A DNA stretch of 64,000 nt, taken from Takifugu bimaculatus (lineage: Eukaryota > Chordata > Actinopteri > Tetraodontiformes > Tetraodontidae). A model generated the notes under the pieces. The model worked only from the letters and a program-made list of their open reading frames with translations, ran no database searches and was not told the DNA's origin. Of this stretch, positions 23,501-33,727 are shown one piece after another (the stretch's first letter is position 1; the number at the start of each line of letters is the position of its first letter). The DNA lies in contig CP034991.1 of the NCBI GenBank assembly GCA_004026145.2, positions 4,457,294 through 4,521,293 of the forward strand. Direction: 5' to 3'. The translations under genes were made by a program, and so were the position numbers.

Positions 23501-26500
23501 AAAATTTCAACAGCAACCAAGCAGAAAGCTCTCGAATCTGTAGATTAAAACAAACATTCCACCTTTGACTACAATCTTTAGTTTTAACTTCAGTATGTGA
23601 TGATGAAGCACCTCATTTGTAGAATCCTCTAAGCAGGTGATCAGGATGAGCTGTTTTCCTCTGCAGAAGAAATCCCATTTTCCCTTCTGTTTTGCATAAT
23701 TAATAAGAGCCGCTATATTTGCTGGAGAAATTAGTCATAAAGCTCACTCAAGCTTCAAGCCAAAACAAGATGGAACAGACAGGAAGTACACACCAAGTTA
23801 TACTGTGAGTTTTAACAACATAGTAGCTGACCTGGAGGCTGCCCCTTCTTTTTGTCTGGGCTCCAGGAGTCCGTGCAGGTCTCTAGCACTGCGGACAGCA
23901 GCAGTAATGCCGTCTTTTTCCTCTGATAACTGTGTCCAGGGGCCAGGTAACAGTATGGCAGCTGACCCAACCATTCCACAAAGCCTGTGCATTACGAAAG
24001 AGATTTGGATGAGGACATAAACTTTAAAAGCGTGCTGGATTTTGTTTCTGTGTTGCTCACCTATTCCCTGTTCCAGAACGTCCTGACTCGGCTCAAACTG
24101 GACAGATTCTTTTTTCTTTTTGCTTTTCTGTCCTCGGACACGGGCCAGACATCCGTCTCTTATACGAACCAGAAACTTCTTCAATCCAGCCTGCAGATGT
24201 TGGCGAAACGGCGAAGACTCACTGTTTAGGTTCTGAGTGATAAACGTCCTCATTATAGACATCTCCTGTGTGGTTGGAGTGTCTTTGGTCTTCAGGCTGC
24301 AGCAGAGGATGTTGAGAGCAGCGAGACGGACTTTGTCATCTGCAGATTCTAAAGCAAGCTGCAGTGTTTCCAGGGTGGAGCTTCCCTGCAGAGACCAGGG
24401 AGAGCCTGCCGGTCGTGGCGCGATAGGAGCTTACGATGCAGGCCCAGGCGTGCAGGTGGCCTGGAGCAAATGGGTCAAGAGAATCCAGCAGTTGATGCAC
24501 AGCCGATGGGAAGAGTTGAAATGTACAGGGAAGCAAAAGTGCTGAGCTGTTGTTCTGAAGTAGAGTCACATCAGAGGTGAGCGCCTCATGAAGGAACGGC
24601 CGCCAACGCTTCGACCAGCGATCGGCCAGTTCCACCTCAGTAAAGGAAGCCTTTTGTAAGAGTTCTCGCCTCTCCTGCTGGATCAGACACTTGTAAAGCT
24701 CTGACCCACATGGTGCCAGGTGATTGATCGACAGGCACTTGAGAAGGTGATTGGGTATTTCTGCACACCGATCCAGTACCTGATTGATTACAAAAATCAT
24801 GCAATAGTCAACACATGTGTCTGACCGTATAATAACAGATATAACAATGTCATGAATGTTAATCCTCACCACGTCAGGGCCCAGGTATGGCAGCAAGGCA
24901 CAAAGGCGCTGATATTTGGCTTTGGCTTCCCAAGGCTGTTTAATTATCCGCTTAAGCAAAGTAAAATAAAGAGACTTTTTTGTGTCACAGGAGTGTTTGC
25001 AGTCCATCTCATAGAGTTCCAGCAGCAGACCGAAGATGGCACGCACAGATTCTGAAACGCCTTCCACCTGCCAGAGCACCAAACACACTCATCAATAAAC
25101 AACCACAAAGCAGCAAGTTATTTACGACTAAGGAAAAAATAGTAATTCTTGGTTAATTAACTATAAATGAAAAAAGCCATTACTGGGCATTCTGCATTGG
25201 TCCAGATGATGTGGGTGAGCTGCTGAAGCAGGATGCTGTCCTCTGACAGAAGGCGAACTCCTCTCCTGCTCCAGATATCAGTCAGACATTCTTTCACTCG
25301 CTTCAGCCACAGTGTCAGTACTGCAAAAACGTTTCAACAGCATTGGATGAAATATCTTTTAAATTTTACTAAAAAGTATTTTAAATGACTGCTGTTTACT
25401 CAAGCTTCCACCTTCTAGTCTTATCATAAATGTATGTATGGTATGGTAAAACCTGTTACGCACCCTCAAAGGCCAAGTAAAGACAATCCATCTTCTTCTG
25501 ACACAGAGTATAAATCAGAGGAAACAAACCCTCTAGTAGTAAACATGAATGAATCTGAAATGAATGAAGTGGCGTTTACAAAACGCACAACAGGGACAAA
25601 ACATGTTTGAAGTCCTGAATTGAACCAACCTGTTTGCCATCCATATGAGGGCTTAGCAGGATATGAGGCTGGCAGCAGGTCAGGAGGCCTCTGCTCACAG
25701 CTAAAGTGTCCACCACATCCTCACCTGTAGGGCTTGCACTGTACCTGAAGATTACCAATGGACAGTAGCCATGGTTCTGAAGGATGGAAAAAAATAAAGA
25801 TATAGCAGCCATTTTAAAGAATTAACAAGTGTAAGATTTCTGGAAATGAGACCATGATAACATTTGAAAACAAAAAGATTAAATCTAGTTATATTATGAT
25901 CGGTACTGATCACAAAACTCTAAAATGTGATGCCTTTTTTTAGTGTTGGTAGTTGTGTACCTAAGTGGATGACCTGCAAGAGACTCCATGCAGCAGCTCC
26001 TCCAGCTTGACTCTCTGGTGCTCTGTTGATCAGCATGGCCACAGCAGTACCTGCCAGAAGACGAGTGTCCCTGTGGCAGCTCTGTGAGATCAAACACAAG
26101 GATCTAATTAGGCAAATGGTATTGAAAATCTAATAAGATCTCTACTAATGGAATAATGTGCAATTAAAACACCTTTCCCAGTATTATTCCTATAAGAGCC
26201 TGCAGGATGGTCTGCAATGTTGGACCCGCGTGTTCCTTGTCCCAAACAAGAGCAGCTATTTCATTAGACAACAGCTGAAACATTTGCAAACACACCTGCA
26301 AAGAAATGCAGATTGCATCAACAGTCATATGAAATGAGCAAGTCCTAAACTGAGCTCATTTCTGCTCTTCAGATACCTTTACAGCAGCATAACACAGTGG
26401 TCCATCTCTGAAGGATCCTTGTTGCAGTACAGTGGAAAATAACTCTGAGACTTTATTCACCAAGGACAGATGTAATTCTTGCCATACTTGGAGACCAATA

Positions 26501-27268
26501 GCACTGTCTTCCAAGAACATACAGACTGAAAAAGACAATAAATGCACCACTACATTCAAGTTAAAGCTTATATATAAAATGAGTTGCTATTTATGATCAT
26601 TAGGTGGCAGCAACCTTTTTGCAGATCCTCACAGGACAAGACCTGAAAACAAAACATGCAGAAAGTTATCAAAAATACAAATACTGAGTAAGGAAAAAAA
26701 ACAGGAAGAGAACGCTCCGTGCTGTACCTGGTCAGTATGAACAATGTAGAGTAAACATTGACGAGTTTCCCTTAAAACCAACTCGTAGTCCAACTTTGAC
26801 AAATGCTGCACCATCTGTCAAAGACAATAAGCTGCAATGAAATTCCACTCTTGTCCTCAGACTTATCCAGAGGAGACGTAATCCAGAGTCTTGACCTGGT
26901 CCACTTTACGACAGGCTGTAGAGATGCTGACCGCCTGCAGTTGTAGGGAGAGAAGCAGGCGAACCAGAAGCAGCAGTTGTCTCTCCTCTAAACCACGAAG
27001 TACTGCCTCTGGTATTTGTTTGAGCAGGTGAAAGGCCTCCTCCAGGCAGCGTTCTTTGCTTCTTTTCACATGATTCCTGTTCATCAACCATGCAAACCTC
27101 ATTCAAATGTAAGTAAGAGTGAAGAAATGCATGGGCTCTAAGTACAAACCTGTAAGATTCCGACAGTTTATTGATAAACAGACTGAGCGCCTCTCCGGCA
27201 TTTTGACCGTCACTGATCTGACAGTTTTCAAAACTTGTCACCAGGTCTTCAAACGGCAACACATTCAT
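17551..27268 (-). CDS. thada: THADA family protein (tRNA 2'-O-methyltransferase regulator, TRM732-like)
   Basis: THADA/TRM732 is a large helical-repeat scaffold that partners FTSJ1/TRM7 for methylation of tRNA position 32; in animals it is also linked to energy balance. Exons in transcript order: 27268-27150, 27076-26896, 26814-26728, 26642-26615, 26525-26377, 26295-26173, 26081-25961, 25724-25630, 25554-25464, 25320-25184, 25067-24870, 24779-24435, 24385-24061, 23984-23832, 23721-23612, 23537-23377, 23303-23173, 23095-22931, 22838-22690, 22599-22462, 22378-22274, 22165-21983, 21894-21743, 21659-21407, 21369-21076, 21003-20798, 20488-20300, 19635-19349, 19265-19110, 19029-18763, 18675-18473, 17780-17551. 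With two surplus bases removed the exons give about 1842 residues (human about 1950). Family signatures recalled from human THADA: ITQNLNSESSPFRQ, LVLTCCWVSLKE, the TRRAAGLP motif of the DUF2428 core, and SPIYSVRVMASKAL. Conservation is modest, so ortholog versus paralog of human 2p21 THADA is open. The first base of exon 28 is uncertain. Confidence 0.9.
20877..20880 (-). other. thada: apparent one-base insertion in THADA-gene exon 26
   Basis: The frame shifts at an A4 run (T4 on the + strand): VRAAYLGIADTLR upstream and NYLCETYLSKLNKILMRDLQ downstream both look coding but differ by one base. The exon is 206 nt; its phases require 205. Confidence 0.75.
21777..21783 (-). other. thada: apparent one-base insertion in THADA-gene exon 23
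   Basis: The conserved stretch SPxWAxRNxxxxLFS, recalled from human THADA (SPVWAVRNSSTLLFS), is split here: LTLLSSP is in one frame and WAMRNAALQLFS in the next. The exon is 152 nt where phases require 151. Confidence 0.85.
24386..24434 (-). other. thada: 49-nt intron of the THADA gene
   Basis: The intron starts GTAAGC and ends in a pyrimidine-rich TCTCTGCAG. Removing it joins HLHAWACI to GSSTLETLQLALESADDKV in phase and avoids stop codons on the alternative readings. It is well below the usual 70-100 nt of the other introns here. Confidence 0.75.
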
Positions 27269-27829
27269 TGTAATTCTGCTACATGGGCTCTGAAGACCCA
27301 ATGGAGTTGACAGATACACACTGCAACCATGCGCTGCCGGACATGTCACGTGATCTTACTCTTACTCTACGAAAATTGGAGGGTCATCATACGACACCGC
27401 TATGCTGCCACCTAGAGGCGGAGACGCTACATTTTATATGCGCCGTTCCAATTCAATCACCGCTAAACTTTTCATTGAATTTGTTGTATTGATAATTAAA
27501 ATCATTTAAAAAATAAATAAATAAGAAGGATTTCACGATCAACGAGGAATTCTATGAAATTCCATTTTTACTTAGCCCACTCGTCTTAAAAGCCTCTTCA
27601 AAGCACTTTATAGCGCGTAGTGTTTGATGTAGTTTTCAAAGACTCGACCCCGCACCCCCGATCAATGGCCACACAGACCAGCCGAGCATCTACAGTTCGT
27701 CGTCACACGGGGCGCTACTAAATAATAGTGGATATCTTTTTCCTGAGAAGAAGGAAGGCAGCCTGTGATTCGTTCCCTGTTGCTATGCCACCCCTCAGTT
27801 TACTAATGCGCCTCATCAACGTGAACCAA
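27269..27829. promoter_or_regulatory. shared divergent promoter region of thada (-) and tctn2 (+)
   Basis: The two genes start head-to-head with about 560 bp between their chosen start codons. An E-box palindrome GTCACGTGAT at 27345-27354 lies 77 bp upstream of the thada start; it differs by one base from the CLEAR element GTCACGTGAC bound by TFEB-class factors and could also bind USF. No TATA box was seen. Part of this stretch is 5' UTR of one or both genes. Confidence 0.6.
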
Positions 27830-28227
27830 ATGGCCAACGCGTCGTTAGCGTCGATATTCCATCACTTCACATCTATTTTCATTTTTGTTTCCTTGGCTCA
27901 CGGTATCGGTAAGAAACTACTGTTTTGAAGCTATTTTACCAAAGCTAGCTAATGCTAGTGTACAAAACAAAACAGGCGTCGCACTTACTTCATATGACAC
28001 CCTTTTACTGAAAAGGTAACTCAATAAACAGAAATTTTGTTGTTTCAGTTTTCCAGCCGACATATCTGAGCACTACTGGACCATCTGCTACTGCACTTTT
28101 ACTTGGAAATACAACCAACATTTATTTGAACCTGAGGACAGTTTCCCCATCTAATAGAACGGGTAAAGAAAGAAAGATCCTAAAAAATTCAGCAGCATGT
28201 TGTAGCAGAACAATAGAATGCACCCCC

Positions 28228-28258
<31 letters not shown>

Positions 28259-31200
28259 ACACACACACTTTTATTACCTGTTTGTTACTGATTGTTTTGC
28301 AGGAAGCGTTGATTATCCATCATGTGCGCCAGAGAAAACTCAGTGGGTTCTTACAAAAGTACCTGTAGGAAAGGTAAAATATATTGGTTTGGGACTGTTA
28401 CTTTCAACCAATTATTAATTAGACTAATTCTGTACATGTATAATTGGTGCTTCTGTGCTTTGCTGTCCCAGACTGCAACTAGTGTTCATCTGAGACTGAA
28501 CAGGAGTTTACGATTATGTAGTGAAAATGAGACAGACACAGACTGCTGTCCAAAGCCTCTGTGTGTGCTGGAAACCCTTCAGTTGTCTGCCTGTATGGGC
28601 GACGCACCAACGACTTCAGCCCTGATCCAAGCGAAGATATATACCCAGTTGCTTCCTGTTAATGATGGATCAGGTAATTCATATTAAATCTTATTGTAAT
28701 CAGAAGATGATTCTAAAAAATGCTAATCTGTCAATTTCAGATAATAAAACAACCATTCCCAATTTGTATGAGACGTTTGGCTCTTGTCCCTGTGATCTCA
28801 CATTTCAAACATGTGATGTCCGCTGCTGCTGTGACAAGGTATTGACATTATGATGGTTAAACAGGAAAAACATTAAAATGAAGGCACATGGGTTTACTTT
28901 TACGCTTTCAGTGATGATTTACTTGACGGCCTCTCGCCCTGAACAGGACTGCTCTGTGGAGGAATTGAGGCTGTTTGCATTCCAATGTCTCTCAGGGCCT
29001 TTTGGGGGACAAGTCTCTCCTGCTGCCGATTATCAATGTTCCGCACAGTCTGAAAACTCTCCAGATTGGTTTCCATTTTTATGTGTCACTTCGCCGCCTG
29101 AGAACAACCCATTTCTTGGGTTCTTTTATCAAGGAGACACAATGTAAGATGTTTAAGGATACAGTGTTTTTAAAGTATTTACAATAATGTGTGTTTGTCC
29201 TGGTTTCATCATATAATTTATCCTGTTTGATCTAGCACACCGAAGTCTGCACCATCCTTCCAAAGACCTGTTTTTTCAGATTTGCTGCCCGTTAATATGT
29301 ATGTTCAAGGGAGTCCCATGTACACATCAAATAACCAGTACTTCACCATTCCCCAGGTAGTGCGTGTGCATACTTTATTGAACACATTCTGTCCGAGATG
29401 AACATTGTACAGGCACTTTGTGAATGACACCTAATAACCTAAATTTATCTGTTCCACAGATTGTGCTGGGCAAGTGTGTTAACGGTGCTCAGGTAGCATT
29501 TTTGAAAGATTTTAAAGTCAGGTGTGCAACTTTACTACACTCCTGCCCTACTGGATTCCCATTGCAGACGGCACCAAATGATTTAAGAATTAAATTAAAA
29601 AATGGACAAGGAGGTACAGTCCTTCCCACTTTATCCTACCAAACCACACAAATACTTAAGCAATTGTTCTGTCTTGGCACGCCAAACAACATCATGTGTC
29701 ATTTTGGTTTGCCTCATATTCCAGGTGATGTTATGGTGGATGTTATTGATGAAGTGGCTCCCGACCTGAGTGAATTCATTTCAAGCAAAACTTCCAACGC
29801 TGTGCAAATTGATGGTGACAGGCTATGTGAGAATGTGACTTTATCATTGGATTACAAACTGTACTGGGATGAAAATGGAATCACAAGTGTGATTCTTACG
29901 CGCACTGTTGGGACCATCAGTATCTTTAACAATGGTTGGTCCCTGTAACACTTGGCTATTATTTGTATTATCATCATCATTCTTACAGTCTTACACTGCT
30001 CTGTTTCCTGGACAGTGGCGTTAACTACAAGGTACTCGGCTGCATTTCTAAATGGGCAAGTCACCAGTGAACCCAACTCAGGGAATCCAGGTGAGATGAG
30101 TTCAGGTTGTTTTTGGTTATTTTAAGATTTGTTCTGGAATTTGTAGTGGGTGACACATTTATTTCAAATGACAGGATATCAAGTGGGAAGGCCTGTTATT
30201 GCTGGAAATGAAAATAATGACACAGCGAATACAACCATTATACAGAGGAACTCCATCAATCTTTGGAAACCAGGTACTATATTGAATCAGTGGTTAATAC
30301 TGTGTCATTTGTAGCTGAAAGATGAGTATTGTGTGTGCTTCATATACTTCAGTGAGTGATGGAATGTGCTCCTCTGCTGACAAGGATCCAGTTTTATTTG
30401 GCTTTAATAAGACTTCAGGATGCCTTCTACCTGTCAGCCTGCACAATCTGACTCAGTGTAATCTCCTCAGGTCAGCAGCCCAACACGAGCACGTGTATCT
30501 GAGTAAAATGCATGTCTAATTCTGCTGATGTCTTTTTTTTTTACTCCTTTAGAGAATCCGTTAGATCTATGCAGGAAGCTTTGCTAGATGCCACACTTGT
30601 GGCAAAAAATGGAAGACCTGATGCCCAATCAATGACAGACTGGGCCGACATAAGTTGTAAGCACTTTTCTTTTTTTTACGATTGTGTGAATTTCCCCCTC
30701 CAACTTTGTTACGAACACTACATTTTAATTCCAGTTATGGCGTCGAACTCAAGTACGGATGCAGAAGACACAGCGGGCTCGTGCAATGGGATTCCATCCC
30801 ATCAGCATATCCAGATTTGGAGTCGTATCTCGGGCTTTGTAAACGCTGTTCCTCAAAGAGACATCATTGCATTGCACATCAGGTGGAAACCAGCTTTTCA
30901 TCGTTCACTGCGCAGTGTAGTTGCACCAGTGTTGATAGGTCAGTTTCAAGAATGTTGTGTTGTTATTTTTAGCTACAGCCCGTCAGCGTGGACACTGGAT
31001 TGTAGAGGGAGTGATATCGCTCCGTGTGAGTACCCGCTGAAGACCCATTTGTTTCCTGTCACGTCTTCAGTGACCTTTATGGACGTTCCTGTCGACACAG
31101 GACCTCCCAAAACCAGGTGCACTTTGTTATCAGCAGTGTTGGCACTAGAAGGACAGTTAGGTGACCCATCCGTCCAAACAACCAGACTGATTCCACCCTT

Positions 31201-32059
31201 TCCCACAGGTTCCAGATCACCTTCACAGAGTACGACTGTGACAGGAATGATGTGTGTTGGCCTGAACTCGGCTTCCCTCTGACCAGATATTACACAGGTG
31301 GGAATTGATTTCTTATCTGTCTGCTCTTTCAGTGTTTCCTCTAGTATATTTAGTTAATTACAACTTAAATGCTGCATTTGACTTTAAGATAATTATAATT
31401 CTCTTTTTACCTCTCAAGAATCCTTGTTGCTGTTTCACTAAGTTCCCTATTTTCATATCTCAAGTCCACTTCCTCCACATGCATTGTGCAGTTGCACAAG
31501 TATCTTTCCACATCTATTGTTGTTGAATGAATTACAGAAAAATGTTGCAGCCCCAGTGTTTGTATAGCGTTGAATTTTAATCCTTCGAAATACTATTTAG
31601 ACAAAAGCCTGATTCTTTCATTATTTATTACTATTTAATTTGAGTTCCATTTTTGAAAAGAGTTCTAATGGTCCAGCATTGGTTCTACTGATAAGAACAC
31701 ATTTAAACAGACACACTGAAACAGGCACCTCAGCTGGGTTTTATTGACGGAACTAGGACAAGTCCATGCCTCATTTCAAGAACAACCTGCCTGTCCACCC
31801 TTAAATGGGTGACACTGCATTTGCTGTTGAAACAACATGGCTGTTTTCATTCTTTAGACAGCACTGATGCTGTAACTGCAATACACAGTGCAACTGAAGT
31901 AACAAAACTCTGTTATTGATGATTGTATTCTTGATCTTCTCAGGTGAGCCATTTTCGCAGTCTTTGGCCAAAGGTCTTATTTTGGTTTTCCTTTTTATCA
32001 TTGCTTCCGTTCTTGGGACACCTTGGAGACAGATTCGTCAGGCGTGGAACTCTTTTTAA
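27830..32059 (+). CDS. tctn2: tectonic-2 (ciliary transition zone protein)
   Basis: TCTN2 belongs to the tectonic/MKS complex at the ciliary transition zone, which gates membrane proteins into cilia and supports Hedgehog signalling. Exons: 27830-27908, 28049-28162, 28303-28373, 28472-28673, 28741-28838, 28947-29143, 29236-29356, 29460-29613, 29725-29934, 30016-30090, 30175-30273, 30353-30470, 30553-30656, 30735-30882, 30973-31116, 31209-31297, 31944-32059; all phases agree (about 712 residues). Visible features: an N-terminal hydrophobic signal (SIFHHFTSIFIFVSL), the tectonic cysteine cluster CPCDLTFQTCDVRCCCDKDCS across exons 5-6, PDWFPFLCVTSP, FTEYDCDRNDVCWPEL, and a C-terminal membrane helix near GLILVFLFIIASVLG. 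The start is uncertain: in-frame ATGs also occur at 27728, 27785 and 27806. Tectonic-2 rather than 1 or 3 is supported by atp6v0a2 and dnah10 following, as in human 12q24.31. Confidence 0.93.
28223..28268 (+). repeat. C22 followed by (AC)12 in a tctn2 intron
   Basis: A pure C run of 22 bases passes directly into about 12 AC units, in the intron between tctn2 exons 2 and 3. The next exon begins about 35 bp downstream. Run length is likely to vary between individuals and is prone to sequencing error. Confidence 0.95.
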
Positions 32060-33727
32060 AAGTCCCTGAAAGTTACATTTTGATATGGCTGTTATAGTGT
32101 GGCCCTGGATTTTCATCCTGTTTCTGTAACACACCAGCAGCCCCCAGTTGCACAACATATAAGTAAATTATTATTTTTTGTAGCTCCATAAAATTAAAAT
32201 TTCAATTAGGAGGGTTTTAAATGCAGATGTGTTGCATAAAGATTTAATTATGTACTGATGATTGACTTGGTACAATAAAGTGAGAACTAAAGGTGGACAC
32301 TTGCAGAGCGGTAGAGCAAAATATTTAATGGGACAATTATGTGAGATTTGTAGTAACAAATAAACGTGTTGTGCTGCAAATATATTTTAGAATGTATGCC
32401 CATGTTTTTCAATGGATGTAAATGGTCTGTTGTCATTTTTAAAATAAAGATATTTTTCTATGACTTTTCATTGTATGTCAAGCTATTTTTATAATAAATA
32501 ATGGGTGTTCTTTTTTTCTTTAGATCTTTTTCATTGTTAAGAACATATTGACTCAAATAAACAAAATCTAAAGAGTGCTTTACTCTCATTTAAGTAGTCA
32601 AAAAGATTTTTTAAAAAACAATCGCAGAGAAAACAATGTAAATTAGAACCAAAAAAGAAACATAATGAAGGCGTGTGTGACATCACGTGTAAATAAGAAA
32701 TTAAAGAGAAATTAAGCTCCATCTCTTTCATAAATACCATAAAGTTGGGAGTTTTGTCAGTGAATTTGTGGGATGTAGCAAACAGTAAAGTCAAGTTAAT
32801 CCAGGAGACACCGTCATGTCTCCGACGGCTGGACGTCGTAAGAATCCTCAGACGACTCCACGGGTTTGGAGCACAGTGCGCAGACTCCTGCACGCGACGC
32901 TGATTGGTTGTTGAGCCCACCCACGTGGGCAGTATGACCGCGAGGGACACGAGATGAGAAATCCGCATCTATTCAGTGAGCCGTACTATTTGATTCAATT
33001 GAAAAGCACAGCTATAAAGTGCCTTATACAGTTTCACGAAAGTCCAGTAAGAGCATGCGATATAATTAGTCATCTGTGCAGCCTCTGCATGTACAAAGCA
33101 TAAAACGTGAATTTGAAATGAAATGTTTTAAAGCCGCATTCGATATAGAAAATAAACTGCATTTCCCGCGCACTCCAACAAAGAACAAACAAGAAAAAAA
33201 CGTGCTCAAAGTGTAATTCAACAGTATGTTTTTCTTATTAAAAAAAATATTGTTAATTCATATCAGCTCCTCGCCTAACTGTACAACAAAAGGAGACTGG
33301 CGTCAGCGCTTATTATCCACTCCAATTTGCTGACTCACTCCAGAACAGGAACTTCAGTGACGTGTAACATCGGGGACATGGCAGCCGGAGGACGTGTTCT
33401 AAAACTTTGGAAACTGTAAAACATTTTTTTTGACAGAAATTCGATTTTTCTCATTAGCAGGTGCAGCACCGACTGTTTGCCCACCGGAAGCTATTTTTTT
33501 TTACAGATTTTGTAAAATACCACTTTTACCACGAAACTCATCCGCTAGCTAGCTGATTAGCTGCGGCTACAGCTCCGTGGAACGCAACAACTTTGTCTAA
33601 AGTGTCAGCTGTCTGAACCTGCGGCCGTAGCATGATACTTTAAACTCTACCGACTTTTCCCCTGAGGTCATTGCACAAAACCTCGTGCTCGCATCTGCAC
33701 TGGCAAATATCGAGAGGAACTGTCAAA
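32060..33727. other. tctn2 3' UTR and atp6v0a2 upstream region
   Basis: Poly(A) signals AATAAA at 32274-32279 and 32443-32448 fit the end of tctn2. Farther right, 32,820-32,960 holds an inverted CCAAT (ATTGG, about 32902-32906) and a palindromic E-box CCCACGTGGG around 32922-32927. Nearer atp6v0a2, a CCAAT-like word and a TGACTCA word occur around 33,320-33,340, and its 5' UTR probably begins after these. The 143-residue open frame on the - strand (32968-32537) shows no family resemblance. Confidence 0.55.
32274..32279 (+). terminator. tctn2: candidate poly(A) signal of tctn2
   Basis: This is the first AATAAA after the stop codon, about 215 bp downstream. A second copy at 32443-32448 could be used instead. 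Confidence 0.5.

Noticed and set aside
25630..25812. Longer version of THADA-gene exon 8 starting at about 25,760
   Set aside because: The upstream acceptor gives the wrong phase; the acceptor at 25724 fits both neighbours.
30682..30972. Possible frameshift in tctn2: an offset frame reads VETSFSSF, like VETRFSS in human TCTN2
   Set aside because: Ending exon 14 at 30882 (donor GTGGAA) joins exon 15 in phase, and DIIALHI-SYSPSAWTLDC aligns without gaps to the human stretch, so the match in the other frame is coincidence.
32537..32968. 143-residue open frame on the - strand, and a second - strand frame ending SEDSYDVQPSET
   Set aside because: Neither resembles a known family, the second has no start codon or clear acceptor, and both overlap promoter-like E-box and CCAAT words.
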